A stretch of DNA of 64,000 nucleotides, from assembly GCF_000368785.1 (NCBI RefSeq), contig NZ_KB849688.1, forward strand, positions 523,354 to 587,353. Direction: 5' to 3'. A program made the translations under genes and the position numbers. This document shows, piece after piece, positions 8,180 to 16,379 of the stretch. Within the stretch, counting starts at the first letter, position 1; each line of letters opens with the position of its first letter. Origin of the DNA: Acinetobacter towneri DSM 14962 = CIP 107472. Its GTDB lineage: Bacteria > Pseudomonadota > Gammaproteobacteria > Pseudomonadales > Moraxellaceae. The notes beneath the pieces were generated by a model. That model had not been told where the DNA came from. It saw only the letters and a list, made by a program, of their open reading frames with translations, and searched no databases.

Positions 8180-9112
8180 TTAATTTGTGGCATCTGACAA
8201 GATGCTTTCCTGTTTAAATGCCAACAGTAAAGCAGCAAACTTTAATTCTTCTTGTCGAAGTGTTAAGTAAGAGTCTAGAATTTTTGCGTGTCCAAATGCA
8301 GCCGCATAATGATTCAGCAAAGTAAAATCATCCTGCAAAGCTTGAAGCGATTCAGCCAGATTATGTTCAGTCAGCTGCGCCAAATATAAATCTGCTTTAC
8401 TATTAAATGCTTGAGCCAGCAAAGTCACTGCCGCTAGACGGCGTTGCTCATCGACAAAAGCACAATGCGCAACTTCTTGATTTTTAACCGCATCTTGAAT
8501 CTTGTGTCGTACTTGCTGCAGGTGTTGTGCTGCATCACTATAGCCATAACCTTCAATCAGATCATCCAATAGCTGCTGTGCAGGCAACTGAAAAGCAGGC
8601 GTATGATGTTCAATTTTATGATACAGCGCGGTCATAATCTGTTCGAGTTGCTGACGTTCTTCAACCAAGTTATAAAAAGCACCCAATTGATCTTGTGCTG
8701 TTTTAAGCGTTTTGGCTTTGGTTTTTTGCTCATGCTCGGCTAAAAAATCTCGAACTTTTTCAACTTGTTGCTTGCACTGCTCCCGCGTATTTTCCGCTTC
8801 GGATTTAATCATTTCTACAAACATTTCTACTTGTTGGCGACGTTCTAATACATATTGCTCAACGTCTAAAATATGTTGATAGTGCTGCAAGGTTTCTAAA
8901 CGACCTTTTAAACTGCCTATTTCGATGCGTAGCATGGTGAGCTGATGCTCTAATTCATTACTTTCTAACTCATCGGACGCCAAATTGGAGCGAGTGCGGT
9001 CTAAATTGCTTTGTAAAGATTGAATGCTGGCAGACAACTCACGGCGGCGCTGAGATTGCCAAAAAATAATCACCACCAAAACAATAATGATTGCACCCAA
9101 TATATACAGCAT
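8180..9112 (-). CDS. Membrane-anchored coiled-coil protein with DUF4041-like C-terminal region
   Basis: A 310-residue protein with one N-terminal membrane segment (about 2-18), then RRR, so the bulk should face the cytoplasm. Residues 20-150 are strongly predicted-looking coiled coil, rich in Glu, Gln, Leu and Arg heptads. Residues about 170-300 (GYGYSDAAQHLQQVRHKIQDA, then LLAQAFNSKADLYL, LDSYLTLRQEELKFAALLLAFK) resemble DUF4041. That domain is usually found fused to a C-terminal GIY-YIG/T5orf172 nuclease, and no nuclease follows here. Function unknown. The similarity is from memory of motif spacing, so treat it as inference. It stands alone between the RraB-like and rluA-type genes. Confidence 0.6.
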   Translation of the reverse strand: MLYILGAIIIVLVVIIFWQSQRRRELSASIQSLQSNLDRTRSNLASDELESNELEHQLTMLRIEIGSLKGRLETLQHYQHILDVEQYVLERRQQVEMFVEMIKSEAENTREQCKQQVEKVRDFLAEHEQKTKAKTLKTAQDQLGAFYNLVEERQQLEQIMTALYHKIEHHTPAFQLPAQQLLDDLIEGYGYSDAAQHLQQVRHKIQDAVKNQEVAHCAFVDEQRRLAAVTLLAQAFNSKADLYLAQLTEHNLAESLQALQDDFTLLNHYAAAFGHAKILDSYLTLRQEELKFAALLLAFKQESILSDATN

Positions 9113-9235
9113 ATAACTTCTCCCACCCGCATTGGTCTGCCATATTTTGAAAAACCATCTTCAGTTTTTAAAGACGCTTTCTAACCCGCTTTGACAGCCC
9201 ACCACACTCAAAAACACAAAATTTTAAAACAGCGA

Positions 9236-9276
9236 GTTATTCATTTCCTTCATTTATGCCAAGGCAAATGAATAAC
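9236..9276. repeat. Inverted repeat upstream of the coiled-coil gene
   Basis: GTTATTCATTT (9236-9246) pairs perfectly with AAATGAATAAC (9266-9276), and CCTT (9247-9250) pairs inward with AAGG (9261-9264). It occupies the 281-bp spacer 9113-9393, which holds no gene. Two further short direct repeats (GTTAGCG at about 9294 and 9303) follow. There is no T tract, so this is not a typical terminator. Confidence 0.5.
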
Positions 9277-9393
9277 GACAACTCTAAGGATACGTTAGCG
9301 AGTTAGCGGCACGAAGACTATCCCAATTTTTGAGTATTTTCACAAAAAAATTGAAAAATGTGCGCCTGTTAGAAAAATTGAATCCCAAAATCT

Positions 9394-10059
9394 CTAAAAA
9401 GGAAGCTGTGCTCGAATTGCAACAGGAACTTGGCTTAAAGGTTGCGTGAAAGCCAAATAACTGGCATGCAGCGCCATCCGACCTAAAGTGCTTTTTTTCG
9501 GTTCAGGATGATATAACTTATCGCCTGTAATGGGATGTCCAATATATTGCATGTGTACTCGTAACTGATGTGAGCGCCCTGTAAGCGGGGTGAGCAATAC
9601 ACGGGTAATATCTTCAACCGCACAATATTCCAAAGCCTGATACAGCGTTTGCGCAGGCTTGCCTAAATCGAAATGCACAATTTGGCGTGGACGGTTTTCC
9701 CAATCGGTAATTAAAGGCACATCGACACTGCCCTCACCTTCAAGTTTGCCTTGAATTAAAGCAATGTAGTTTTTTTCTACTGTTCGCGCCTGAAACATTT
9801 TACTCAATGCGACTTCTGCATCACGATGCTTGGCAAACATGAGAATACCTGAGGTCGCCATATCTAAACGATGGGCAATTTTTGCCTGAGGATAATCTGC
9901 GAGTACTCTTAAATATGCGCTGTCCTGATGTTCGGGCAAACGCCCAGGCACCGACAATAAACCTGCGGGCTTATCAATCACCAATAAATCGTCATCTTCA
10001 TAGACAATCACTAAGGGTTCTTGTGGAGGTGCATAAATAAAGTTGTCGTTTAAAGCCAT
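9394..10059 (-). CDS. rluA: RluA-family pseudouridine synthase (23S/tRNA)
   Basis: Isomerises uridine to pseudouridine in RNA. E. coli RluA acts on 23S position 746 and tRNA position 32. This protein is close to it throughout: PPQEPL at the N terminus, NKPAGLLSVPGR (here DKPAGLLSVPGR), the catalytic aspartate motif HRLDMATSGI, LITDWENRPRQ, GKPAQT and the C-terminal TGRSHQLRVHM. There is no S4 domain, as expected for RluA. I use ATG 10059, which aligns with the E. coli start; in-frame starts at 10065 and 10098 cannot be excluded, and none has a clear ribosome site. Length is 221 residues against 219 in E. coli. Confidence 0.9.
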   Translation of the reverse strand: MALNDNFIYAPPQEPLVIVYEDDDLLVIDKPAGLLSVPGRLPEHQDSAYLRVLADYPQAKIAHRLDMATSGILMFAKHRDAEVALSKMFQARTVEKNYIALIQGKLEGEGSVDVPLITDWENRPRQIVHFDLGKPAQTLYQALEYCAVEDITRVLLTPLTGRSHQLRVHMQYIGHPITGDKLYHPEPKKSTLGRMALHASYLAFTQPLSQVPVAIRAQLPF

Positions 10060-10167
10060 GAACATACAGCATACAAAGCGGTGCGGGCAAAATATCAAGC
10101 ACAGCCCGAACTGTCAATTCAGTCGGGCGATGTACTTTTTAGTGTAAAGATTTAGATTTTGAATTGG

Positions 10168-10237
10168 CTGAGTCTGCCAAGCTTAATCTGTCAAACTTAG
10201 TCTGCGAAACTTAGTCTGCCAAACTTAGTCTGCTAAA
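10168..10237. repeat. Five tandem copies of a 14-bp unit at the 3' end of the SIMPL gene
   Basis: Units start at 10168, 10182, 10196, 10210 and 10224. The plus-strand consensus is CTTAGTCTGCCAAA. Copy 4 matches it exactly, copies 3 and 5 differ by one base, copies 2 and 1 by more. The last unit overlaps the final codons and the stop of the SIMPL gene (10225-10227). Read on the coding strand, each unit contains TAA or a one-base variant. Confidence 0.9.
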
Positions 10238-10938
10238 TAGTATTCCACCGTAGACACCACACGTACTTTTTTCAAATATGGCGTGTTGCTGTCACGGTCT
10301 TCAATACTAAATACGCCCTGATTGGCCGATTTAATTTTGCCTAAACGACTGTCAGAATCTGCAGCAAATTTTTCTGCAACACTGCGGGCATTTTGTGTGG
10401 CTTGCTCAATCATGGCAGGTTTGATGTCATTTAGTTGCGTATATAAATATTCGGTGCGTTGCCCGTAATCCTCACCGCCAAAGGCAATTCCATTTTTACC
10501 TAAATCGACCAAACGGCTTTGTGCGCTGCGCACTTTATCAATATTTTTGGTATAGACCGTAATGGTTTGATGTGCGGTATAACGCAAAGCAACATTGCCA
10601 TCGCCACCATATTGCTGGGCGTATTTATCGGTAATTACAGGAGCAGCAATGGTGATTTCTTCAGGACTAAAACCTTCATTTTTTAAAAAGTTTTGAATCT
10701 GGGATGTTTGGCTTTGCATGGTGTCGTACAGCGCGGCCAAGTCTTGACTGGCGGTACTAAAACGAATTGGCCACACCGCCACATTGGCTTTTACTTCACG
10801 TTCAGACAAACCTTTGACTGAAACCACACGCTCATATTGTTTAATTTTGAGTGCGCTATTGCCCAATATCCAACCTGCGAGCACCATTCCCAAACAAATT
10901 AGACCGCCTAAAATCAATGCAGGTTTAAATTGATTCAT
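10225..10938 (-). CDS. SIMPL (DUF541) domain periplasmic protein
   Basis: A 237-residue protein with an N-terminal hydrophobic segment (about 9-27) that serves as signal peptide or anchor. The rest is the SIMPL/DUF541 fold: VVSVKGLSEREVKANVAVWPI, YTAHQTITVYTKNIDKV and a C-terminal VSTVEYYLAD strand. Related proteins are E. coli YggE, linked to oxidative stress tolerance, and BP26 of Brucella. The role here is inferred only from family. ATG 10938 is chosen because GAGGAG lies nine bases upstream; a TTG at 10947 would be too close to it. The stop codon lies inside a 14-bp tandem repeat. Confidence 0.87.
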   Translation of the reverse strand: MNQFKPALILGGLICLGMVLAGWILGNSALKIKQYERVVSVKGLSEREVKANVAVWPIRFSTASQDLAALYDTMQSQTSQIQNFLKNEGFSPEEITIAAPVITDKYAQQYGGDGNVALRYTAHQTITVYTKNIDKVRSAQSRLVDLGKNGIAFGGEDYGQRTEYLYTQLNDIKPAMIEQATQNARSVAEKFAADSDSRLGKIKSANQGVFSIEDRDSNTPYLKKVRVVSTVEYYLAD

Positions 10939-11057
10939 GTTTGCCAACTCCTCAAATTGCGGGCTTTTCGCCTCTATTTCAATGACCGTGTGTTTTTAAT
11001 GTACTGTCTAAAGCGGTTGTTTCTATGCTTTTCGATGCTTGTTTATAGAGTTTTAAA

Positions 11058-11309
11058 TTAAGGTCGCATCATATACAGCGCAATGAGTGGCGCAATATTC
11101 AATAGCAATACCCCAATTTTATAGACTGCCATGCCGCCATAATGAATGGCATCAAAACTTGCATCTGACAATTTGAACCATCTGCCATGTAACTGTCGCA
11201 GCCAGTCATGCGCGAAAATCACCACCACAAACCACAGCATTAAAATGGCATAGTTAATCAGTGCGCAGGTCAGTAATAAACGACACCAAAAATCGTAATC
11301 AACACTCAT
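11058..11309 (-). CDS. Small membrane protein, DUF6868-like
   Basis: An 83-residue protein with two membrane segments (about 10-33 and 56-80). Between them lies the conserved-looking motif FAHDWLRQLHGRWFKLSDASFDAIHYGGMAVYK, broken here into its parts: HGRWF around 41-45 and DAIHYGGMAVYKIG around 53-66. The pattern recalls the DUF6868 family. Function is unknown. The start follows a weak ribosome site. It lies alone on the minus strand after the SIMPL gene, with a 110-bp spacer. Confidence 0.75.
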   Translation of the reverse strand: MSVDYDFWCRLLLTCALINYAILMLWFVVVIFAHDWLRQLHGRWFKLSDASFDAIHYGGMAVYKIGVLLLNIAPLIALYMMRP

Positions 11310-11547
11310 ATCACACCTAATTAGATGTAGATGATTATTGCAAATTAACAGATTTGAATGAAAAATTTGATGGGAGTTTTGTAGCAGAAAGATGGTTTAA
11401 AATTCATTTAAGCTTTTATTTTGTCTGGATTTTATTGTCTTGATCTTGTTTTGTATTTTATATTTTTAACAATATTCTTTAGGGTGTTAGGGAAAACAAC
11501 TGTGGTTTACTTCAACTATCATGCTGGATAAGCCATGATCTTATAGC

Positions 11548-11705
11548 CTATAAACTTCTGGTTTATAGCGTCCTAAGCCGAATCGAGACCTTTTGGGTAA
11601 GTACTACACGCACGTTGTACGCAACTGGTAGCAATCTACTCTTTTCGATCCCCATCACACCCTTGAGATATATAGTAGTGATTTGAGGATGGGATTGTTT
11701 CCCCG
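11548..11705. other. GC-richer island in an AT-rich 565-bp spacer
   Basis: The spacer 11310-11874 is very AT-rich except for this stretch, which begins with a hairpin CTATAAAC-TTCTG-GTTTATAG (11548-11568) and runs through CACGCACGTTGTACGCAACTGG. A 60-codon frame on the minus strand (11563-11745) crosses it, but I cannot link it to any family and it lacks a good ribosome site. It may be a decayed gene or mobile-element fragment, or a structured RNA. I see no other gene in this spacer. Confidence 0.35.
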
Positions 11706-11874
11706 TAATGATTTTATTTTGATTAATTTTTAAAATTTTTATCACTTTTTAAGTCATATTTTAAAAAATTTTCCAAATAGACATTTTTTATGCACTTAAA
11801 TCATCAAATAAAGCTCAAATATCAAATTTATTACCATGCTTGTTTTTAAAATATTTTCAAACTGACCCAAAAAC

Positions 11875-12447
11875 CTATGTTGAGGATTCAACAACTTTCT
11901 TTTTGCCTCGAATCCAGCGAATTGCCCAAATTAAAGTCAGGAGCACCACAAAAACCACCAATACAGGCACAATGAAGGACAACACTGAAAGTACGGCAGC
12001 CCCAATCCACTCTCCTGTAGAAATCACAGGATTTGCAACACCACCTATGGTTGCGGTTGATACACCACGTGCCGCAACTGTACTCATTTGCACCACACCC
12101 GCTGTTCCACCACCGACAATAATGGCAGAACCCCAACTGGCAAATTGCGACATTTCGCCACTGCTTACAGCCATTGTGGTGAGTGTACCTGCAATCATGG
12201 CGGCAGGCGTTGCAACGGTATCGAGTAAGTTATCAACCCACGGTACATAATACGCAGCAATTTCACTGATTGTTGCCACGGTCAAAGCCAGACAAACAGC
12301 AGGCATCGCCAACCATTCAAAACCTTTTAAGGGTTCAAACCAACCCATGAGCGCGGCAACACTCATAACCAATAAAGGTACGAAAACCCGAAAACCACTG
12401 GCAGCACTTAGCCCAATGCCGACACATAAACCGAGTATTGTTTCCAT
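11875..12447 (-). CDS. DUF4126 family membrane protein
   Basis: A 190-residue integral membrane protein with about five hydrophobic segments and glycine-rich turns. It matches DUF4126: the N-terminal LCVGIGLSAASGFRVFVPLL block, EIAAYYVPWVDNLLDTVATPAA in the middle, and GWGSAI-like and GGGTAGVVQ motifs. The C terminus is basic (RWIRGKKKV). The transport or other role of the family is not known. ATG 12447 is preceded by GAGG six bases upstream; the frame extends four codons to 12459 but that would bury the ribosome site. Spacing to the upstream zinc-ribbon gene is about 107 bp with a terminator between. Confidence 0.87.
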   Translation of the reverse strand: METILGLCVGIGLSAASGFRVFVPLLVMSVAALMGWFEPLKGFEWLAMPAVCLALTVATISEIAAYYVPWVDNLLDTVATPAAMIAGTLTTMAVSSGEMSQFASWGSAIIVGGGTAGVVQMSTVAARGVSTATIGGVANPVISTGEWIGAAVLSVLSFIVPVLVVFVVLLTLIWAIRWIRGKKKVVESST

Positions 12448-12490
12448 GTTGTACCTCATTGCCTTGGGTTTTCTTTAGGTAAAATAGCAA

Positions 12491-12516
12491 AAAGCCCCAT
12501 CGGGTGATAGGGCTTT
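12491..12516 (-). terminator. Terminator of the zinc-ribbon gene
   Basis: AAAGCCCCATC (12491-12501) pairs with GATAGGGCTTT (12506-12516) with one G-T pair and a GGGT loop. It lies downstream of the small zinc-ribbon gene on the minus strand. Confidence 0.75.
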
Positions 12517-12553
12517 AGATTAAAACAGGATCAGCTGTTTTATGTCGTGTAGC

Positions 12554-12697
12554 TTAGGCAACCTTGTTGTTATATTGGGTGCCATGGCATTTGGTACACG
12601 GTGGTAGACGGTCTGTACCAATTTCTAAGTAAACGCGATGCCCGCATTGGACACAAAAATAGAAGCCTGTTCCTGGTTTATCACCTGCAGTTACCAT
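12554..12697 (-). CDS. Small zinc-ribbon protein (47 residues)
   Basis: A short gene encoding 47 residues. It has two CxxC pairs, CVQC (15-18) and CTKC (34-37), in the order KPGTGFYFCVQCGHRVYLE then LPPCTKCHGTQY. This is a compact treble-clef or rubredoxin-like zinc ribbon of the type annotated as zinc ribbon-containing protein. The ATG at 12697 follows GGAG with seven-base spacing, and a terminator follows the stop, which together support a real gene. Its partner or function is not known. Confidence 0.82.
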   Translation of the reverse strand: MVTAGDKPGTGFYFCVQCGHRVYLEIGTDRLPPCTKCHGTQYNNKVA

Positions 12698-12827
12698 CTT
12701 TGTTCTCCGTGTGGTTTAGAAATGGTCAATCCAGTATATCTATTCTGTGATGATTGTCTATTGTCCATTTTGACGGGTGATGAGGGCAGTTAGGCAAAGG
12801 ATGATTTTTATAAAAAATCTAACTCAC

Positions 12828-13247
12828 TTACAAAGGATTAGATACCCAGTTTTCGACTTTTAATCCATCGACACGAGTAAATTCTTTTTCGTTATTGGTG
12901 ACCATGACCCAATGATTTGCACGTGCATGTGCTGCTAACCATAAGTCATTTGCGCCAATGATCTGCCCCTTAGATGCAAGGTTCTGGCGTATTTCTGCAT
13001 AATGGTGTGCAACATTTTCATCCAATTCAACCACTTGAATCATTGATGTTAATTCATCTATGACTTTTAAAGCCTTTTCTTTATGTTGACTTTTTTCTGC
13101 ACCAAAACGTAATTCTCCCAACGTAATGACAGAAATTAATATATTTCGATGCGGAAGATGTTTTTCAAAATGCTGACGCACAATTTCAGGTCGGTATTTA
13201 ATAATGTAAATACAAATATTTGTATCTAATAAATATTGTACTTGCAT
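12828..13247 (-). CDS. vapC: VapC-type PIN-domain toxin
   Basis: A 139-residue PIN-domain ribonuclease, the toxin of a type II toxin-antitoxin pair. The acidic active-site residues are visible: Asp8 in LLDTN, Glu45 in ITLGELRFG and Asp101 in IGANDLWLAAHA, followed by VTNN-E-EF at 116-123. VapC toxins of this group commonly cleave initiator tRNA or other RNAs; the target here is unknown. It overlaps the antitoxin gene by one base (TAATG), so translation is coupled. All catalytic positions are intact, so the toxin should be active when not bound by VapB. Confidence 0.93.
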   Translation of the reverse strand: MQVQYLLDTNICIYIIKYRPEIVRQHFEKHLPHRNILISVITLGELRFGAEKSQHKEKALKVIDELTSMIQVVELDENVAHHYAEIRQNLASKGQIIGANDLWLAAHARANHWVMVTNNEKEFTRVDGLKVENWVSNPL

Positions 13248-13477
13248 TAGAACATTTCCCGTTCTTGAGGCGGCAGATCTTCTCTTTCATCTGCATAAAA
13301 GTCATTTGGCATTTGGGATAACGCTTTAAATAACCGATCTACCGTGACTGGTTTTTCACGAAGAATCACTTCATCACCACGACGAAAGATTTCAACTTCT
13401 TTGCCTTCAAAGCGAAATTCTTTAGGCAATCGAATGGCTTGACTTCGTCCTGTCATAAAAACTTTTGCGGTAGTCAT
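13247..13477 (-). CDS. vapB: VapB-type AbrB-fold antitoxin
   Basis: A 76-residue antitoxin. The N terminus is the AbrB/MazE-like swapped-hairpin DNA-binding domain (TTAKVFMTGRSQAIRLPKEF), and the C-terminal part, ending in LPPQEREMF, should wrap the VapC active site. VapB normally represses its own operon together with VapC. I chose ATG 13477 since GGAG lies seven bases upstream; a frame to 13504 would add nine residues without support. It precedes and overlaps vapC. An AT-rich spacer upstream (13478-13660) probably carries the operator; I could not identify the exact repeat. Confidence 0.92.
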   Translation of the reverse strand: MTTAKVFMTGRSQAIRLPKEFRFEGKEVEIFRRGDEVILREKPVTVDRLFKALSQMPNDFYADEREDLPPQEREMF

Positions 13478-13675
13478 TGGGCTACTCCATCGTTTTTGAT
13501 ACATATCTTATGATAGGTATTTATTGGGTGTTTTTCAACCAAATAAACTTCTACTTTTAAATTTTATTGTTTTTGATAACTGCTGATTTTTTGAATGAAA
13601 GATACTTTTTAGAAAATTAAGTTAGGTTTACAAGGAGTTTGCTGTTTAATTCACAATATATTCATCTTCCAAAAA

Positions 13676-13705
13676 AAAAGACCTCACTTAACAATGAGGT
13701 CTTTT
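13676..13705 (-). terminator. Terminator of acnD
   Basis: AAAAGACCTCA (13676-13686) pairs perfectly with TGAGGTCTTTT (13695-13705) over an eight-base loop. The long A run before it gives a T tract on the minus strand. It ends the acnD transcript. Confidence 0.9.
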
Positions 13706-13772
13706 CTCAACAATAATCATTCTCTAACATTTCTTTAAAGAAGAAAAATTAAAGAAGATTCTTAAAACATCA

Positions 13773-16379
13773 TCAAGCCACATTCCCTTCCAAGAAATCC
13801 TGCGCAAAGCGTTGCAATACACCGCCCGCCTCATACACAGATACTTCTTCTTCGGTATCTAAACGACAAGTTACTGGCACTTCAATTGTTTGGTTTTTAC
13901 CATCATCCGTTGAACGCTCAATCACCAAAGTCAAAGTCGAACGTGGCGCAATATTACCAATCACGCTATAAAGTTCCGTACCATCCAAACCTAAAGTTTT
14001 ACGGTTAACACCCGCTTTAAACTCAAGTGGCAATACGCCCATACCCACCAAGTTGGTACGGTGAATACGCTCAAAACCTTCAGCCACAATCGCTTCCACA
14101 CCCGCAAGACGCACGCCTTTTGCAGCCCAGTCACGGCTTGAACCCTGACCATAATCTGCACCCGCAATAATAATTAACGGCTGCTTACGGTTCATATAAG
14201 TTTCAATCGCTTCCCACATACGCATTACTTCGCCTTCAGGCTCAACACGCGCTTTAGAACCTTGCTTAATTGTGCCGTCTGAACGCACCACCATTTCATT
14301 AAACAATTTCGGATTCGCCAAAGTTGCACGTTGTGCAGTCAGGTGATCACCGCGATGCGTTGCATAAGAGTTGAAATCTTCTTCTGGCAAGCCCATTTTT
14401 GCCAAATACTCCCCTGCTGCCGAGTCTAAAATAATCGCATTCGATGGAGATAAATGGTCTGTGGTGATGTTATCGCCCAAAATTGCCAACGGACGCATAT
14501 TGGCTAAAGTACGTGGCGCAGCCAATGCGCCTTCCCAATATGGTGGACGGCGGATATAAGTACTTTGTGGACGCCAGTCGTAGAGCGGACTTTCAGATTT
14601 TTCTGACTCGCCCAAATCGAACATTGGAATATACACTTGGCGGAATTGTTCAGGTTTAACCGATTCTTTCACCAAGGCATCAATTTCAGCATCAGATGGC
14701 CAAATATCTTTCAGATAAATTGGGTTGCCATTTTGATCTGTGCCCAAAGCATCTTTTTCGATGTCAAAACGAATCGTTCCTGCAATCGCATAAGCCACAA
14801 CCAACGGTGGCGATGCCAAAAATGCTTGTTTCGCATACGGATGGATACGACCATCAAAGTTACGGTTGCCCGACAGCACCGCAGTCGCATACAAGTCACG
14901 GTCAATGATTTCTTGTTGAATCGCTGGGTCTAATGCGCCCGACATACCGTTACAGGTGGTACATGCATAAGCCACAATACCAAAACCAAGTTTTTCTAAG
15001 TCTTTCAGTACGCCTGCTTCTTCCAAATACAATGCAGCCGCTTTAGAACCTGGTGCAAATGATGATTTCACCCAAGGTTTGCGTACTAAACCTAACTCAT
15101 TGGCTTTACGTGCCAACAAACCTGCTGCTACAGTATTACGCGGGTTTGAGGTATTGGTACAAGAAGTAATCGCAGCGATGATGATGGCACCATCTGGCAT
15201 TAAACCATCGGTACGGTTTTCAACCACACCTGCAATGCCTTTTTCTTTTAGGTCTGCAGTTGAAACACGTGCATGCGGATTCGATGGGCCTGCAATATTA
15301 CGAGTTACCGTTGAAAGATCAAAACGTAATACACGTGGATATTCAGCCTGAGTCATTTCAGATGCCCAAAGACCAATTTCTTTGGCATAAGTTTCAACCA
15401 GTTTGATCTGATCTGCTTCACGACCTGTTAAGGTTAAATAGTCAATGGTGTTTTGGTCGATGTAGAACATGGCAGCAGTTGCACCATATTCAGGTGTCAT
15501 GTTAGAAATCGTGGCACGATCCCCGACCGACATGCTATCTGCACCTTCACCAAAGAATTCCAAATACGCACCGACCACACGCTCTTTACGCAAGAACTCA
15601 GTTAAAGCCAATACGATGTCGGTTGCCGTAATACCTGCCTGACGCTGACCAACCAACTCAACACCAATAATATCTGGCAGACGCATCCAAGAAGCACGAC
15701 CCAACATTACGTTTTCAGCTTCAAGACCGCCCACACCCACAGAAATGACACCCAAAGCATCGGTATGTGGTGTATGTGAATCTGTACCCACACAAGTATC
15801 TGGGAATGCAATGCCTTCACGGTTTTGAATGACTGGAGACATTTTTTCCAGATTAATCTGGTGCATGATGCCGTTGCCCGCAGGAATCACATCAACATTT
15901 TCAAATGCAGTTTTCGTCCATTCAATAAAGTGGAAACGGTCTTCATTACGACGATCTTCCACTTCACGGTTTTTACGGAAAGCATCTGGGTCAAAACCGC
16001 CATATTCCACAGCTAAAGAGTGATCGACAATTAACTGGGTAGGTACGACAGGATTCACTTTAGAAGGATCGCCACCTTGATCGGCAATTGCATCACGTAA
16101 ACCTGCTAAGTCAACGAGCGCAGTTTGCCCCAAGATGTCGTGACATACCACACGCGCTGGATACCACGGAAAATCATGCTCTTGTTTACGCTCAATCAAT
16201 TGTTTTAAAGATTGTTCTAAAATTGCAGGATCACAACGGCGCACTAACTGTTCTGCAAGTACTTTTGAGGTATAAGGAAGTTTGGCATAAGCGCCTGGCT
16301 GGATATCTTCAACGGCTTGTCGCACGTCATAAAAATCGAGCTGAGTGCCTTGCAGTGGTTTGCGGTAGTTGTTATTCAT
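13773..16379 (-). CDS. acnD: Fe/S-dependent 2-methylisocitrate dehydratase AcnD
   Basis: An aconitase-family hydratase of 868 residues. The start NNYRKPLQGTQLDFYDVRQA, the length and the text around LVRRCDP and HDFPWYPARVVCHD match AcnD, which dehydrates 2-methylcitrate in the propionate-degrading methylcitrate cycle, rather than the slightly longer AcnA. The three [4Fe-4S] cysteines are Cys407 (SCTNTSNP), Cys473 and Cys476 (ACTTCNG). The C-terminal swivel domain has GADYGQGSSRDWAA and RIHRTNLVGMGVLPL. In other bacteria acnD sits with prpB, prpC and prpF; none is next to it here, so it may also act as an ordinary aconitase. A VapBC pair lies downstream. Confidence 0.85.
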   Translation of the reverse strand: MNNNYRKPLQGTQLDFYDVRQAVEDIQPGAYAKLPYTSKVLAEQLVRRCDPAILEQSLKQLIERKQEHDFPWYPARVVCHDILGQTALVDLAGLRDAIADQGGDPSKVNPVVPTQLIVDHSLAVEYGGFDPDAFRKNREVEDRRNEDRFHFIEWTKTAFENVDVIPAGNGIMHQINLEKMSPVIQNREGIAFPDTCVGTDSHTPHTDALGVISVGVGGLEAENVMLGRASWMRLPDIIGVELVGQRQAGITATDIVLALTEFLRKERVVGAYLEFFGEGADSMSVGDRATISNMTPEYGATAAMFYIDQNTIDYLTLTGREADQIKLVETYAKEIGLWASEMTQAEYPRVLRFDLSTVTRNIAGPSNPHARVSTADLKEKGIAGVVENRTDGLMPDGAIIIAAITSCTNTSNPRNTVAAGLLARKANELGLVRKPWVKSSFAPGSKAAALYLEEAGVLKDLEKLGFGIVAYACTTCNGMSGALDPAIQQEIIDRDLYATAVLSGNRNFDGRIHPYAKQAFLASPPLVVAYAIAGTIRFDIEKDALGTDQNGNPIYLKDIWPSDAEIDALVKESVKPEQFRQVYIPMFDLGESEKSESPLYDWRPQSTYIRRPPYWEGALAAPRTLANMRPLAILGDNITTDHLSPSNAIILDSAAGEYLAKMGLPEEDFNSYATHRGDHLTAQRATLANPKLFNEMVVRSDGTIKQGSKARVEPEGEVMRMWEAIETYMNRKQPLIIIAGADYGQGSSRDWAAKGVRLAGVEAIVAEGFERIHRTNLVGMGVLPLEFKAGVNRKTLGLDGTELYSVIGNIAPRSTLTLVIERSTDDGKNQTIEVPVTCRLDTEEEVSVYEAGGVLQRFAQDFLEGNVA

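Noticed and set aside
10168..10237. CRISPR-like repeat array
   Set aside because: Units are 14 bp, directly adjacent and have no spacers, so this is a tandem repeat and not CRISPR.
11563..11745. 60-codon minus-strand frame in the spacer
   Set aside because: No ribosome site, no recognisable motif, and composition changes within it; kept only as part of the GC-richer island.
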